Below are positions 1 to 8,060 of a DNA stretch of 14,784 bases, piece by piece; within the stretch, counting starts at the first letter, position 1, and each line of letters opens with the position of its first letter. The stretch spans positions 1 through 14,784 of the forward strand of contig CACERX010000032.1 of NCBI GenBank assembly GCA_902562015.1, given 5' to 3'. The translations under genes and the position numbers were made by a program. Source of the DNA: an uncultured SAR324 cluster bacterium (GTDB taxonomy: Bacteria > SAR324 > NAC60-12). The notes under the pieces are model-generated. The model saw nothing but the letters and a program-made list of their open reading frames with translations, had not been told where the DNA came from and made no database searches.

Positions 1-1
1 T

Positions 2-1483
2 CCGCTGATAGCATCTGCCCCTTCATTTAGTGATTACAAAGCCCTAGTATGTATTCTTCTAGATGGTGGCAATGACGCCTGGAACACCTTTGTTCCAAAA
101 GATACATCGGGCAACTCTGGTTACGATAAATATAAAGATGGTAGGGGAGACCTTGCCATCACTAATTCAGTGATTAATCTGCCTGTATCAATCTCGACCG
201 GTAGCAGTAACACGTATTATCAGGACGGTGATGACATAAAAGCCTATAAAAAAGGATATTATGAGTTAAGTGGAATCGATAAAGTAGGAATAAATTCTTT
301 GATGCCTGAACTGGCATGGTTGTTACGTGATGAGAAAGCAAGTTTGATTGGGAATGTAGGTACATTGGTTGAACCACTTGCAAATGTAACTGACTACAAT
401 AACGCCTCAAAATTAAAACCACATTTTTTATTTGCTCATAATCACCAGAGGAGAGAATTGTTTACTGGCAGAGCAAATGACACTAACCTGAGCGGTTGGG
501 CAGGTAGATTAGCTGACCAATGGTCTGGTCTGCATGGCGGTAATGTAATGGGGTTGAATGTGTCTTTCAAGGGACAGGTCAGGTTAATGGTTGGAAATAA
601 GACACAACCGGTACTTTTTCGGCCAGGAACTGCCGCTACATATTCATATTTGACTCAAAAAGATAGTGACAGCCATAGTGAAAGTCGAGTTAATGCTTTC
701 AAAAAATTGTATGCACTTAATAGTAATTCAGATCCTTTCATAAATCTTTACAACAGTATTCTTAAGAGATCTTTGGATTTGAATGTTCTTCTAAATCAAT
801 ACTGGAAGAGTGATGATCAAAAAAAGACATTTACTACAAAAGGTCCCTATAATGAAGATTTGTTCAGTGTTCCAAGTGAATCTAATACTGGAATGGAAGA
901 GGAATTGGGAGGTGATCTTATTGAACAGTTGGAAGCAGTGGCGCAATTAATATACATGGGCTCTTCAAGCGATAAAATGAATCTTAACCGACAAATCTTT
1001 TATGTTCACTTTGGAGGTTTTGACACTCATGGGAACCAGGATCAAGATCATCCAATACTCTTGCGGGAATTAAGTTTGGCGCTATATAAATTTCAAAAAG
1101 CCCTAGAGGAATTGAATGTAGATCAAAATGTTGCAACGTTCACACTTTCAGATTTTGGAAGAACTATCAGCAATAATGGTGACGGAACCGATCATGCTTG
1201 GAGTACTATCAATATGATTGTAAGCAATGCTTCAGAGTTTGACGGAGGTAAATTTTATGGATCTCTTCCTGATTTTACTATGAGCGGTATAGATGATGCG
1301 ACCAGCAAAGGACGATTCATACCTAAAATTTCTGTGGATCAAATGAATGCATCTTTATGCAGTTGGTTTGGAGTGGATGATTCAATCATGACAACTTTAT
1401 TTCCCAACCTAACAAACTTTAAAACAGACTCCACGATTGATTCAGCATACCTTAAAAAAGATGGCACAAAATTATTCAGTTAA
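2..1483 (+). CDS. DUF1501 family protein, 5'-truncated by window start
   Basis: The reading frame is open from base 2 and ends at a TAA, giving 493 visible residues; the true start and any Tat signal peptide lie outside the window. Near the start it reads LVCILLDGGNDAWNTFVP (from about position 47), the characteristic opening of DUF1501 proteins. Later blocks also fit the family: GGFDTHGNQ (around 1014-1040), SDFGRT (1147-1164) and NGDGTDHAW (about 1174-1201). These His/Asp/Gly-rich blocks resemble the metal-binding core of alkaline-phosphatase-like/sulfatase-like folds. DUF1501 proteins are usually exported and often encoded beside DUF1800 proteins; no DUF1800 gene is visible here. The catalytic role of the family is not established. 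A GTG at 170 lies in frame, but the conserved N-terminal block upstream of it shows that this is not the start. A lipoprotein gene follows 111 bp downstream on the same strand, so co-transcription is possible. Confidence 0.9.
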   Translation, partial: PLIASAPSFSDYKALVCILLDGGNDAWNTFVPKDTSGNSGYDKYKDGRGDLAITNSVINLPVSISTGSSNTYYQDGDDIKAYKKGYYELSGIDKVGINSLMPELAWLLRDEKASLIGNVGTLVEPLANVTDYNNASKLKPHFLFAHNHQRRELFTGRANDTNLSGWAGRLADQWSGLHGGNVMGLNVSFKGQVRLMVGNKTQPVLFRPGTAATYSYLTQKDSDSHSESRVNAFKKLYALNSNSDPFINLYNSILKRSLDLNVLLNQYWKSDDQKKTFTTKGPYNEDLFSVPSESNTGMEEELGGDLIEQLEAVAQLIYMGSSSDKMNLNRQIFYVHFGGFDTHGNQDQDHPILLRELSLALYKFQKALEELNVDQNVATFTLSDFGRTISNNGDGTDHAWSTINMIVSNASEFDGGKFYGSLPDFTMSGIDDATSKGRFIPKISVDQMNASLCSWFGVDDSIMTTLFPNLTNFKTDSTIDSAYLKKDGTKLFS

Positions 1484-1594
1484 TTAATTTTATAAATTTT
1501 TAGAAATTTAAAATGTTTTTATTAAATTTAATAAGTAATCTCATCATATCTTATGGTTAAATTATTTTTTTTGAAATAAACACCCTAAGAAAAA

Positions 1595-2134
1595 ATGTTA
1601 CTTAGTCGTAATATATTTTGGTTGATCTTCGGTTTGGCTGCCTTTTTTCTGATCTCCGGGTGCGGCGATTTAGAACCGGAAATGCAGGACACACGGTCGG
1701 TTGTCCTGAAAATGAATTTCAACCAAAGTTTCTCCTCAAGAAACTCCCAGGTTACTCAAGCTGATGTAAGCAACCATAAAACTCACCTTATAGTTGCCCT
1801 GCCCGCCTGGGAACATCTCAGCAGCAATTACATGAATTTTTACAACAGTTATTTTTCAGCTGAACTGATGAATCCCTCAGAAAATCAGGTAAGCCTAGAA
1901 ATTCCTCTAAACACAGAGATGAAAATCTTCGCCTTTATCTTCAGTGATGAATACACACCCGACCAGTTAATATCAGGAGTTAGTGGAGTTTCATACTATG
2001 GAGAGTCTCCATTTTTTTCCATAGGGACAAATACACATAGTCTCAGTTTAGGAGTAACTTTGCAGTCTGCAGGTTCAGCTGACGGAAACAGTAACGAGGA
2101 AGACACCACCGGTACTGTAGACCAGGGAGGAACT
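1595..2134 (+). repeat. Lipoprotein anchor module, copy 1
   Basis: This segment aligns without gaps, codon for codon, to 3254-3793. Over the first 170 codons I count 18 amino-acid differences (about 89% identity), and residues 87-125 are identical. Similarity begins exactly at the ATG: the sequences upstream of the two genes do not match. It fades after the SADGNSNEED linker, where the two proteins become unrelated. Confidence 0.93.
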
Positions 2135-3028
2135 AACAGCACTACACCGTTTATTGATCAAGTCACTGCAGTTGCTTCTAATACCAGTGATTCCACACCA
2201 GATTACACTTTTGCATCAACCGCAGCGGGAACAATCATTTATGGAGGCTCCTGTTCTTCCAGTACTTCATCTGCGAACCCAGGAAACAATACCATTACCT
2301 TTAGCACTTTGAGTAATGGAACTTACACTAACTGTACGATCAAAATTACTGACCCTGATGGAAATGAAAGTAATACTCTAACAATTCCAGCTTTTACTGT
2401 CACCTCCACTGCGGTTCAGACATTCGTTATCTACGAAACTACAACACCAACACGCTCAGGTAATAATATTGTCTACTCGCTGGATAATTCCAGTTCCTAT
2501 CCTGATTCTGACCTTCAGGCTGACGGTGTTAAAATCGGCTATCGCATGGAATTAACTTACAACGGGACTGATTACTATGCTGAAACGTTTTTCGATGCCT
2601 GGAACAATATCACGCTAACTAGTTTGCAATTTCCAACAGTTTTAAATGAAAACGTCATTCAGCGTACTGTTGACAACATGAGTGTCTCTTCAAATTACCC
2701 AAATGTAACCAATATATCATCTACAATTGGCCAGCTAGAAATCTGGCCTTACAACTATTCGACTGCGGCCAATGGCGGTATAGGTGGTAGTAGTTCCAAG
2801 TACGACTTTGACGATACTCATACCGGGAATTCATCATACGGGAGTATGCAGGTCCATGACTTGAGCGCGGGCAAAACGGTTATGGCATGGAATCAACACA
2901 GCTCATCCAATCCTGATATAGGAATAGGGAACAATCCAAATTCATCAGGACATTCAGACTGGACCTTCTCAGGCGCAAGTAGTCTTGGGAAGTTGAACTG
3001 GAAATTTCAGGTCCTAATTCGACATTAA
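1595..3028 (+). CDS. Modular surface lipoprotein A (shared anchor + Ig-like domain + unrecognised C-terminal domain)
   Basis: 477 residues. A type II signal peptide is clear: MLLSRN, a hydrophobic stretch, then the lipobox LISGC with Cys23 as the lipidation site and Gly at +2. This favours outer-membrane sorting if E. coli-like Lol rules apply. Residues 1 to about 180 are almost the same as in the next gene and end in a Ser/Asn/Gly-rich linker. Residues about 185-270 look like an Ig-like domain of the type with a Cys pair (C220, C247) and a DPDGNESN turn, as found in large bacterial surface proteins. Residues about 275-477 (VIYETTTP, then AWNQHSSSNPDIGIGN near 431-446) are Trp/Tyr/Asn-rich and could be a carbohydrate-binding-like beta sandwich, but I do not recognise the family. 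The ribosome site is weak (AAGAAAAA directly before the ATG). The function is probably extracellular binding; the ligand is unknown. Confidence 0.85.
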   Translation: MLLSRNIFWLIFGLAAFFLISGCGDLEPEMQDTRSVVLKMNFNQSFSSRNSQVTQADVSNHKTHLIVALPAWEHLSSNYMNFYNSYFSAELMNPSENQVSLEIPLNTEMKIFAFIFSDEYTPDQLISGVSGVSYYGESPFFSIGTNTHSLSLGVTLQSAGSADGNSNEEDTTGTVDQGGTNSTTPFIDQVTAVASNTSDSTPDYTFASTAAGTIIYGGSCSSSTSSANPGNNTITFSTLSNGTYTNCTIKITDPDGNESNTLTIPAFTVTSTAVQTFVIYETTTPTRSGNNIVYSLDNSSSYPDSDLQADGVKIGYRMELTYNGTDYYAETFFDAWNNITLTSLQFPTVLNENVIQRTVDNMSVSSNYPNVTNISSTIGQLEIWPYNYSTAANGGIGGSSSKYDFDDTHTGNSSYGSMQVHDLSAGKTVMAWNQHSSSNPDIGIGNNPNSSGHSDWTFSGASSLGKLNWKFQVLIRH

Positions 3029-3253
3029 AATTAAGTCGACCGAAATCCTCTCTTATTTAAACAAAACTTAAAATTTCACAATCTGACTCCTACCAGAGAG
3101 AGAGCCAAATTATTGTAAAATTAATCAACTAATGTTTATATATTGCATTAAATGCTTCGATACAGTTTAGTAAGATTTTTCTAATATTTTAAATATTCCC
3201 ATTGCCATTTAAATTGAGATGGATTCTATTCAAAAAATCTTTATAGTATTTTA

Positions 3254-3793
3254 ATGTTACTTAGTCGTAATTTATTTTGTTTGATCTTCGGGTTAGCTGC
3301 CTTTTTTCTGATCTCCGGGTGCGGCGATTTAGAACCCGAAATGCAGGACACAAGGTCGGTTGTCATGAAAATGAATTTCAACCAAAGTTCCTCCTCAAGA
3401 AGTTCGCAGATTACCCAGGCTGAAGTAAGTAGTCATAAAACTCACCTTATAGCCGCCATCCCCTCCTGGGAACAACTCAGCAGCAATTACATGAATTATT
3501 ACAACAGTTTTTTTTCAGCTGAACTGATGAATCCCTCAGAAAATCAGGTAAGCCTTGAGATTCCCCTCAACACAGAGATGAAAATCTTCGCCTTTATCTT
3601 CAGTGATGAATACACACCAGACCAGCTTTTATCAGGAGTTAGTGGGGTTTCATACTATGGAGAGTCTCCATCTTTTTCCATAGGAACAAATACACATAAT
3701 CTCAGTTTATGGGTCACTTTGCAGTCTGCAGGTTCAGCTGACGGAAACAGTAACGAGGAAGACACCGCCGGTAATGTAGACCATGGAAGTACT
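3254..3793 (+). repeat. Lipoprotein anchor module, copy 2
   Basis: Second copy of the module at 1595-2134, offset by 1659 bp. It contains the signal peptide, lipobox, a conserved globular segment (for example SLEIPLNTEMKIFAFIFSDE) and the acidic linker. The boundary with the unrelated Big_5-like domain falls around codon 180. Confidence 0.93.
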
Positions 3794-4729
3794 GATAGTT
3801 CAAGCCCAAGTTTATCGTTCAGTCCTACTAACGGCACAGTCGGTGTTGGTGTCAGTGATAATATAACTATCACCTTCAGTGAAACAGTGCGGAGCATAGA
3901 TAATACTGAATTAACAAATAATAATATCGACAATCTCATCACACTAAAATTGAATAATGCCAGCGGCAGCAACATCAATTTTGATGCAACTATCAACACT
4001 GATAAAACAGTTATAACTATTAACCCCTCCAGTAACCTATTATACTCACAGGCAGTTTACGTCGCCATCGACTCCACTGTTGAAGATAGCGCAGGTAACG
4101 CAATTACAGCAGCTAACGCCACCTTCACCACTGGTATAGACCCATCGCTTGAGGCGTATTATCCGTTTAATGGAAATGCTGAAGATTTAACCAGCAACGG
4201 AAGAAATTTTACCGTTTATGGTAATACATCATTAACTTCAGGAAGGGATAACTCTAGCAACAGTGCATATTACTTTGACGGTAACGGGGATTATCTGGAA
4301 CACAGCACAAGTATCCCAAGTCTTTCCCTTTACACTATTACACTCTGGGCAAAACCAGACAGCACCGGAACTTATGAAGCAATGTTTGCAAGCTATAACG
4401 ATGCAAGCTTTGGTTTTCAGATTGATCTTGATTCAAGTAATAATTTTCATATCAGGAAAGCAAGCTCAAGTGGCGGTAACATCACTTTGAGTTCTGCAAC
4501 ACTGGGTTTCTGGACATTTATCGCCTTCACTTACGATGGGACAGATTCCAAATGCTATATCAACAGTGAAAGTCCTGTAAGTGATCAAGGAGGCACGACC
4601 GAATTTAATCTATTTAGAATGGGAAGGAATAGAAACGGAAATACTTACTTCAAGGGTTCTATTGATGAATTGAGAATCTACAACCGGGCACTTTCAGCAA
4701 ATGAAATTCAAGCCATATATAGTAATTGA
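3254..4729 (+). CDS. Modular surface lipoprotein B (shared anchor + Big_5-like domain + LamG lectin-like domain)
   Basis: 491 residues, a paralogue of the preceding lipoprotein. It has the same signal peptide and lipobox (LISGC, Cys23) and the same anchor module to about residue 180. After the linker, residues about 187-294 read as a Big_5/SbsA-type Ig-like domain: SFSPTNGTVGVG, ITITFSETV, then the closing DSAGNAITAANATFTTG. Residues about 298-488 are a concanavalin A-like LamG domain: AYYPFNGNAEDLTSNG, YYFDGNGDYLE, TITLWAKPD, then FKGSIDELRIYNRALSANEI at the end. LamG domains of this type commonly bind glycans or calcium-dependent ligands on surface proteins, so an adhesin or polysaccharide-binding role is inferred. 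No Shine-Dalgarno sequence precedes the ATG. The gene ends 72 bp before a convergent gene. Confidence 0.88.
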   Translation: MLLSRNLFCLIFGLAAFFLISGCGDLEPEMQDTRSVVMKMNFNQSSSSRSSQITQAEVSSHKTHLIAAIPSWEQLSSNYMNYYNSFFSAELMNPSENQVSLEIPLNTEMKIFAFIFSDEYTPDQLLSGVSGVSYYGESPSFSIGTNTHNLSLWVTLQSAGSADGNSNEEDTAGNVDHGSTDSSSPSLSFSPTNGTVGVGVSDNITITFSETVRSIDNTELTNNNIDNLITLKLNNASGSNINFDATINTDKTVITINPSSNLLYSQAVYVAIDSTVEDSAGNAITAANATFTTGIDPSLEAYYPFNGNAEDLTSNGRNFTVYGNTSLTSGRDNSSNSAYYFDGNGDYLEHSTSIPSLSLYTITLWAKPDSTGTYEAMFASYNDASFGFQIDLDSSNNFHIRKASSSGGNITLSSATLGFWTFIAFTYDGTDSKCYINSESPVSDQGGTTEFNLFRMGRNRNGNTYFKGSIDELRIYNRALSANEIQAIYSN

Positions 4730-4801
4730 ATCAACTTAAAAGTATATTTGCAGCTATGTATTCGTTTTACAACTTTGAAGTACTCTGGTAAATACTTATT
4801 C

Positions 4802-5398
4802 CTAGCCGTCTTTAATGGCCCAATCAATAGCATCTTCAAGGCGATCATCTCCCCAGAACAGTTCTTCGTCAACAATAAAGGAAGGACTACCGAAAATACC
4901 AGCATGCTTTGCCCTCTCAGTCTGGCCTAGATAGACTGCTTCAACTTCCGATGAACCGGCAAGTTCAAGTACACGCAACTTATCCTGACCTATATCAGAC
5001 AGTGTCTGGGTTAGATTAGTATCACTGCCAGCTTCATACCCGTCTATAAACCAACGCCTGTAAGTTCCCCGGGCATAGTCCTCACACCAGCCTTCCTGCA
5101 TGGCAAGCACAGCTACACGGTTGGCAAGATCAAATTCCTTCAGTGGGTATGGTGCAGGCACATTAGCTTTAAACCCATAGCTATGTGCTCGGCGCTCTAT
5201 ATCACGCCACATATAGTCAACCTTGACCTTTTTGGTCGGGGGGAATGGAATATTGTCCATCTCCCTCATGATCTTTCGTACACTGAAAGGCTGCCATGAT
5301 AAGGATACTCCTGTTTTTTGTGAGACTTCAGCAATTCGAGTTACCGAAAGGTAGGTATAGGTACTACCTATTGAGAACCAAAACTCTATTTCTTTCAT
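4802..5398 (-). CDS. 2-hydroxychromene-2-carboxylate isomerase / kappa-class GST-like protein (DsbA superfamily)
   Basis: 198 residues, the normal length for this family. The N-terminus FWFSIGSTYTYLS has the thioredoxin-fold layout of HCCA isomerases; Ser12 sits where the glutathione-activating serine occurs, and there is no CxxC, so this is not a disulfide oxidase. The C-terminal block GIFGSPSFIVDEELFWGDDR (residues 167-186) carries the cis-proline loop and the FWG[ND]DR signature. Family members use glutathione to isomerise 2-hydroxychromene-2-carboxylate in naphthalene-type degradation, but many are uncharacterised, so the substrate cannot be assigned. No signal peptide, so probably cytoplasmic. 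The gene is convergent with the LamG lipoprotein and divergent from the RidA gene across 281 bp, so it probably has its own promoter in that gap. The ribosome site is weak (TTAGGT just before the ATG). Confidence 0.85.
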   Translation of the reverse strand: MKEIEFWFSIGSTYTYLSVTRIAEVSQKTGVSLSWQPFSVRKIMREMDNIPFPPTKKVKVDYMWRDIERRAHSYGFKANVPAPYPLKEFDLANRVAVLAMQEGWCEDYARGTYRRWFIDGYEAGSDTNLTQTLSDIGQDKLRVLELAGSSEVEAVYLGQTERAKHAGIFGSPSFIVDEELFWGDDRLEDAIDWAIKDG

Positions 5399-5578
5399 AC
5401 CTAATCAATTTTAAAAAGTTGTGATGCCTAAAACCTGACAGACAAAAATATTTACTTTCCACATTTAAAACCTGAAAAACTCTAATTAAAAAAATCAAGG
5501 TTTGTACACAGAGTATTAAATCAGTCCTGACAAATATTTAAAGCTTATAAATAATTATAATTTATGTATATTTATCTA

Positions 5579-5590
5579 AACCAATTGGTT
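5579..5590. promoter_or_regulatory. 12-bp perfect palindrome AACCAATTGGTT, possible operator
   Basis: The longest gene-free gap (5399-5679) separates two divergent genes and is very AT-rich. It holds one clear symmetric site, AACCAATTGGTT. A TATAAT hexamer lies at 5556-5561 about 17 bp upstream of it on the + strand, without a convincing -35 element. A role as repressor operator for the RidA-family gene is an inference from position and symmetry only; a 12-bp palindrome in AT-rich DNA may also arise by chance. Confidence 0.3.
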
Positions 5591-5679
5591 CAACAAAAAT
5601 CATATTTTATTAAAATTAGTATATTTTGAATAAAATATTTGATTTAATTAATTTTTTAACTCCTTACTAATGATTGCAT

Positions 5680-6141
5680 ATGTCTAATATAGAAGAACGT
5701 TTAAATAAACTTGGTATAAAACTGCCTGAGCCACCAAAATCCCAGGGGAATTATGTTGGCGCAGTAACTTATGGAAATTTGGTTTATCTTTCAGGATCTG
5801 GGCCCATGAATGAGGATGGATCTTTCATTGTGGGGAAAGTTCCTACTGATATATCGGAAGAAGAAGCATACCAGGCTGCCAGACTCACAGGATTGAATCT
5901 AATAGCAACACTGAAGAATCACATTGTAGACCTTGACCGTTTTCAAAAAATGATCAAGGCTCTTGGAATGGTAAATTGTGAGCCTGACTTCGGAGCCCAG
6001 CCAAAAGTTATAAACGGCTTTTCTGATCTTATGGTGGAGGTATTTGGTGATGCAGGAAGAGGTGCAAGATCAGCAGTTGGAATGGGATCCCTGCCAGCTG
6101 GAATTTCTGTAGAGATTGAAATGATTGTTGAAATTAAATAG
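5680..6141 (+). CDS. RidA/YjgF-family protein
   Basis: 153 residues from the ATG at 5680. A TTG two codons upstream is also in frame, but the family start (MSNIEERLNKLGI) favours the ATG. It matches the RidA branch of about 150 residues: LPEPPKSQGNYV, GNLVYLSGSGP (residues 32-42), ARLTGLNLIATLK, NCEPDFGAQPKVINGFSDLM and GARSAVGMGSLPAGISVEIE. Arg130 corresponds to the catalytic arginine of RidA and Glu147 to the conserved C-terminal acid, so imine/enamine deaminase chemistry is plausible. Typical RidA removes 2-aminoacrylate released by PLP enzymes; this longer branch often sits in catabolic gene clusters and its substrates are less certain. Cytoplasmic, probably trimeric by family. No Shine-Dalgarno sequence is visible. 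The downstream neighbour is convergent, so the gene is monocistronic. Confidence 0.9.
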   Translation: MSNIEERLNKLGIKLPEPPKSQGNYVGAVTYGNLVYLSGSGPMNEDGSFIVGKVPTDISEEEAYQAARLTGLNLIATLKNHIVDLDRFQKMIKALGMVNCEPDFGAQPKVINGFSDLMVEVFGDAGRGARSAVGMGSLPAGISVEIEMIVEIK

Positions 6142-6166
6142 ACTGCCTTTATTGAAATTAAAATAT

Positions 6167-6196
6167 AAAAGTAGATTTAACTGGAATAATACTTTT
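6167..6196. terminator. Weak AT-rich hairpin between convergent genes
   Basis: AAAAGTA (6167-6173) and TACTTTT (6190-6196) form a perfect 7-bp inverted repeat with a 16-nt loop between the RidA and ion-channel stop codons. It has only one G-C pair, so the hairpin would be weak. It is listed because of its location and could act in both directions. Confidence 0.25.
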
Positions 6197-6217
6197 GCAA
6201 TGTCTTTATATTCGTAA

Positions 6218-7819
6218 TCAGTTCTTATTAGAAACATTTTTTTCGTGATCATCAATCAATTTTTCAAGATTCTTCGACCTTATCTTCCTTACTATTAAGT
6301 CAACATTGTTAAGAGTCTTTGCCAGTTCATCCTGTTCCCTCATATTTTCTTTAGAATCAAACATGCTCTGGATAATTATTCCAATGAAAAAATTGATAAT
6401 AATAAGTCCGCTTATCAAGATGAAGGAAACAAAGAAAAATACGCTGAATACGGGCATTTTTGATGGATGGCTACATTTTTCCGGCGAATCTTTATAACCA
6501 AATTTATCACAGCCATACATCTGTATGTACATCAAATCAGTCCAGTCTTCAAAAGTTGCTGCACGAACCAGAGATACCATAGAAATTCCCAGGTTCCCAA
6601 AGTGAACAGGATCATTCTTTGAGAATGCTGTTGTTCCTAAAACTCCGTAAATATAAATCATTAATATTAATATAATTCCCACAAATCCGATTGGCTTAAG
6701 GCTATGTATCAGTGAAATAATTATCATCCGCAACTGAGTAACACGATGGAAAATCCTTGAGAAACGAAGCAGCCTCAGGACCCTTAATATGAACGGATTA
6801 CTTCCAAAAGGTAGGAATGATGCTATAACGAGAATGGAGTCGAAGACATTCCACCAATCTGATAAAAATACAAAGGGCTTGTCCCATTTTGGGAAAAAAC
6901 GAATTAGTATCTCTATCAAAAAGATATATTTAATTACCTGATCTAAAGTAAAAAAGAACGTACTGTACTCAGAAACTAAATCAAAGTCCGTTTCAACTCC
7001 TACTAGGATTCCAGTAAAAACAATCATCGTGTTGATAAAAATGTTAAAATACCTATTTTTTTCGATTCTTGAAAAAATATCCTTAAACCCTTTTTTTGGC
7101 TGAATGCTACTGATACCTGATTTAACTTCCATATTCTCCAAAAGTAAATCATAAAGAATTTTTTCCTCATCGGTAAATTCATCATCAGCAAAAATTATTT
7201 CCTCAACCATTGACCTGATACTGAGTTTTTGATCATCTCCGATTTCCTTCAAATTCTTCAGATCGTAACCAACTTTCTGAATTTGATCTTCAAGACTGAG
7301 ATCCTTTAGATTTTGTCGTGCTTCGTTGTAGTATATCCGAATATCTGGCCCCATGTATTTAACCCAAATCTCTGCAAATTCATCGATATTCGCAAAATCT
7401 GATGATGAAACAAGATTGAGCACATTCAGATACTCAAAAAGCTCAACGCTTGGATTAACTTCATATCTCTGAACGTTAAGGTATCTTTTTGCCATCTCGT
7501 AGAATTTGCTTTCTGATGGAAGAACATCATCATCGGCAAAGATTATTTCCTCAATCATCTGCATAATTTCTTTCTTTGTCGCTTCACTTTCATTCTGAAG
7601 CTTCAAAAAGCTTTCTATAGTAACTTGAATCAGATCATTGTCATTAATTCCATCGATAATTTTTTCTGCAGACTTTTCATTTTCCTCAAACATCGTCCCA
7701 ATATGTTTCCTGATTATTTTGTTTATGCTTTGATAACTTTCATCATCAGTAAGTGAAAGATGTATAAGAAATTTAAGACAGATAACCAGTTCTTTTGGGT
7801 TTTTCAAATTATTAATCAT
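6218..7819 (-). CDS. Voltage-gated cation channel (NaChBac/Cav-like) with TerB-like N-terminal region
   Basis: 533 residues. The C-terminal half is a one-domain six-helix ion-transport protein: S1 about 257-276, S2 about 287-309, S3 about 321-338, and an S4 voltage sensor with Arg346, 349, 352, 355 and 359. S5 is about 376-398, the pore filter TFEDW is at 422-426, and S6 is about 457-486 with INFFIGIII. TFEDW resembles the TLESW/TFEDW filters of sodium- or calcium-selective four-fold channels. A turret after the filter holds two cysteines (C437, C449). The N-terminal ~245 residues are soluble, helical and acidic. They contain two close repeats, EEIIFADDD...E (about 89-103) and EEIIFADDE...E (about 206-219), plus a weaker one at 17-27; these look like the metal-binding helix turns of TerB-like domains. 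The start ATG has no Shine-Dalgarno. Ion selectivity and the role of the N-terminal region are inferred. Confidence 0.88.
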   Translation of the reverse strand: MINNLKNPKELVICLKFLIHLSLTDDESYQSINKIIRKHIGTMFEENEKSAEKIIDGINDNDLIQVTIESFLKLQNESEATKKEIMQMIEEIIFADDDVLPSESKFYEMAKRYLNVQRYEVNPSVELFEYLNVLNLVSSSDFANIDEFAEIWVKYMGPDIRIYYNEARQNLKDLSLEDQIQKVGYDLKNLKEIGDDQKLSIRSMVEEIIFADDEFTDEEKILYDLLLENMEVKSGISSIQPKKGFKDIFSRIEKNRYFNIFINTMIVFTGILVGVETDFDLVSEYSTFFFTLDQVIKYIFLIEILIRFFPKWDKPFVFLSDWWNVFDSILVIASFLPFGSNPFILRVLRLLRFSRIFHRVTQLRMIIISLIHSLKPIGFVGIILILMIYIYGVLGTTAFSKNDPVHFGNLGISMVSLVRAATFEDWTDLMYIQMYGCDKFGYKDSPEKCSHPSKMPVFSVFFFVSFILISGLIIINFFIGIIIQSMFDSKENMREQDELAKTLNNVDLIVRKIRSKNLEKLIDDHEKNVSNKN

Positions 7820-7884
7820 AAAGGATAGTTTTATTAAGGCTTTTTACAGGGAATGAATTTTATAATATAACAAAGAAAATAACT

Positions 7885-7914
7885 TTGAAAAAATGACTAC
7901 ACTACAATTATAGA
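7885..7914 (+). promoter_or_regulatory. Candidate sigma70-type promoter upstream of the SDR gene
   Basis: TTGAAA (7885-7890) and TATAGA (7909-7914) are separated by 18 bp in the divergent gap 7820-8097. They match the -35 consensus at five positions and the -10 consensus at four. The start would lie about 175 nt upstream of the SDR ATG, giving a long leader. AT-rich background makes chance matches common. Confidence 0.27.
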
Positions 7915-8060
7915 ATAAACATTCTTTTTGTTCATGAATATTTGGAAAAATAATTATTAGCTTCCAGATATAAAAAAGTATAAGATGATGCTGTTTTATT
8001 CCTAAGAAGAAATAAATAACAATAACTTAATAATCGTGTTTTAAGTTTTTGAAGCTGAAC

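Noticed and set aside
3655..3999. 114-codon minus-strand frame opposite lipoprotein B
   Set aside because: Low-complexity hydrophobic translation inside a clear lipoprotein gene; no independent support.
4778..4797. AAGTA/TACTT 5-bp hairpin between lipoprotein B and the isomerase-like gene as terminator
   Set aside because: Too short and AT-only apart from one pair; no flanking U-tract.
5660..5671. 12-mer CTCCTTACTAAT shared with 9654-9665
   Set aside because: At 9654 it is the complement of the K-channel ribosome site, read on the other strand; at 5660 it has the opposite relation to its gene. Probably coincidence.
5674..5682. TTG at 5674 as the RidA-family start
   Set aside because: It adds only two residues, has no better ribosome site, and ATG at 5680 gives the family-like N-terminus.
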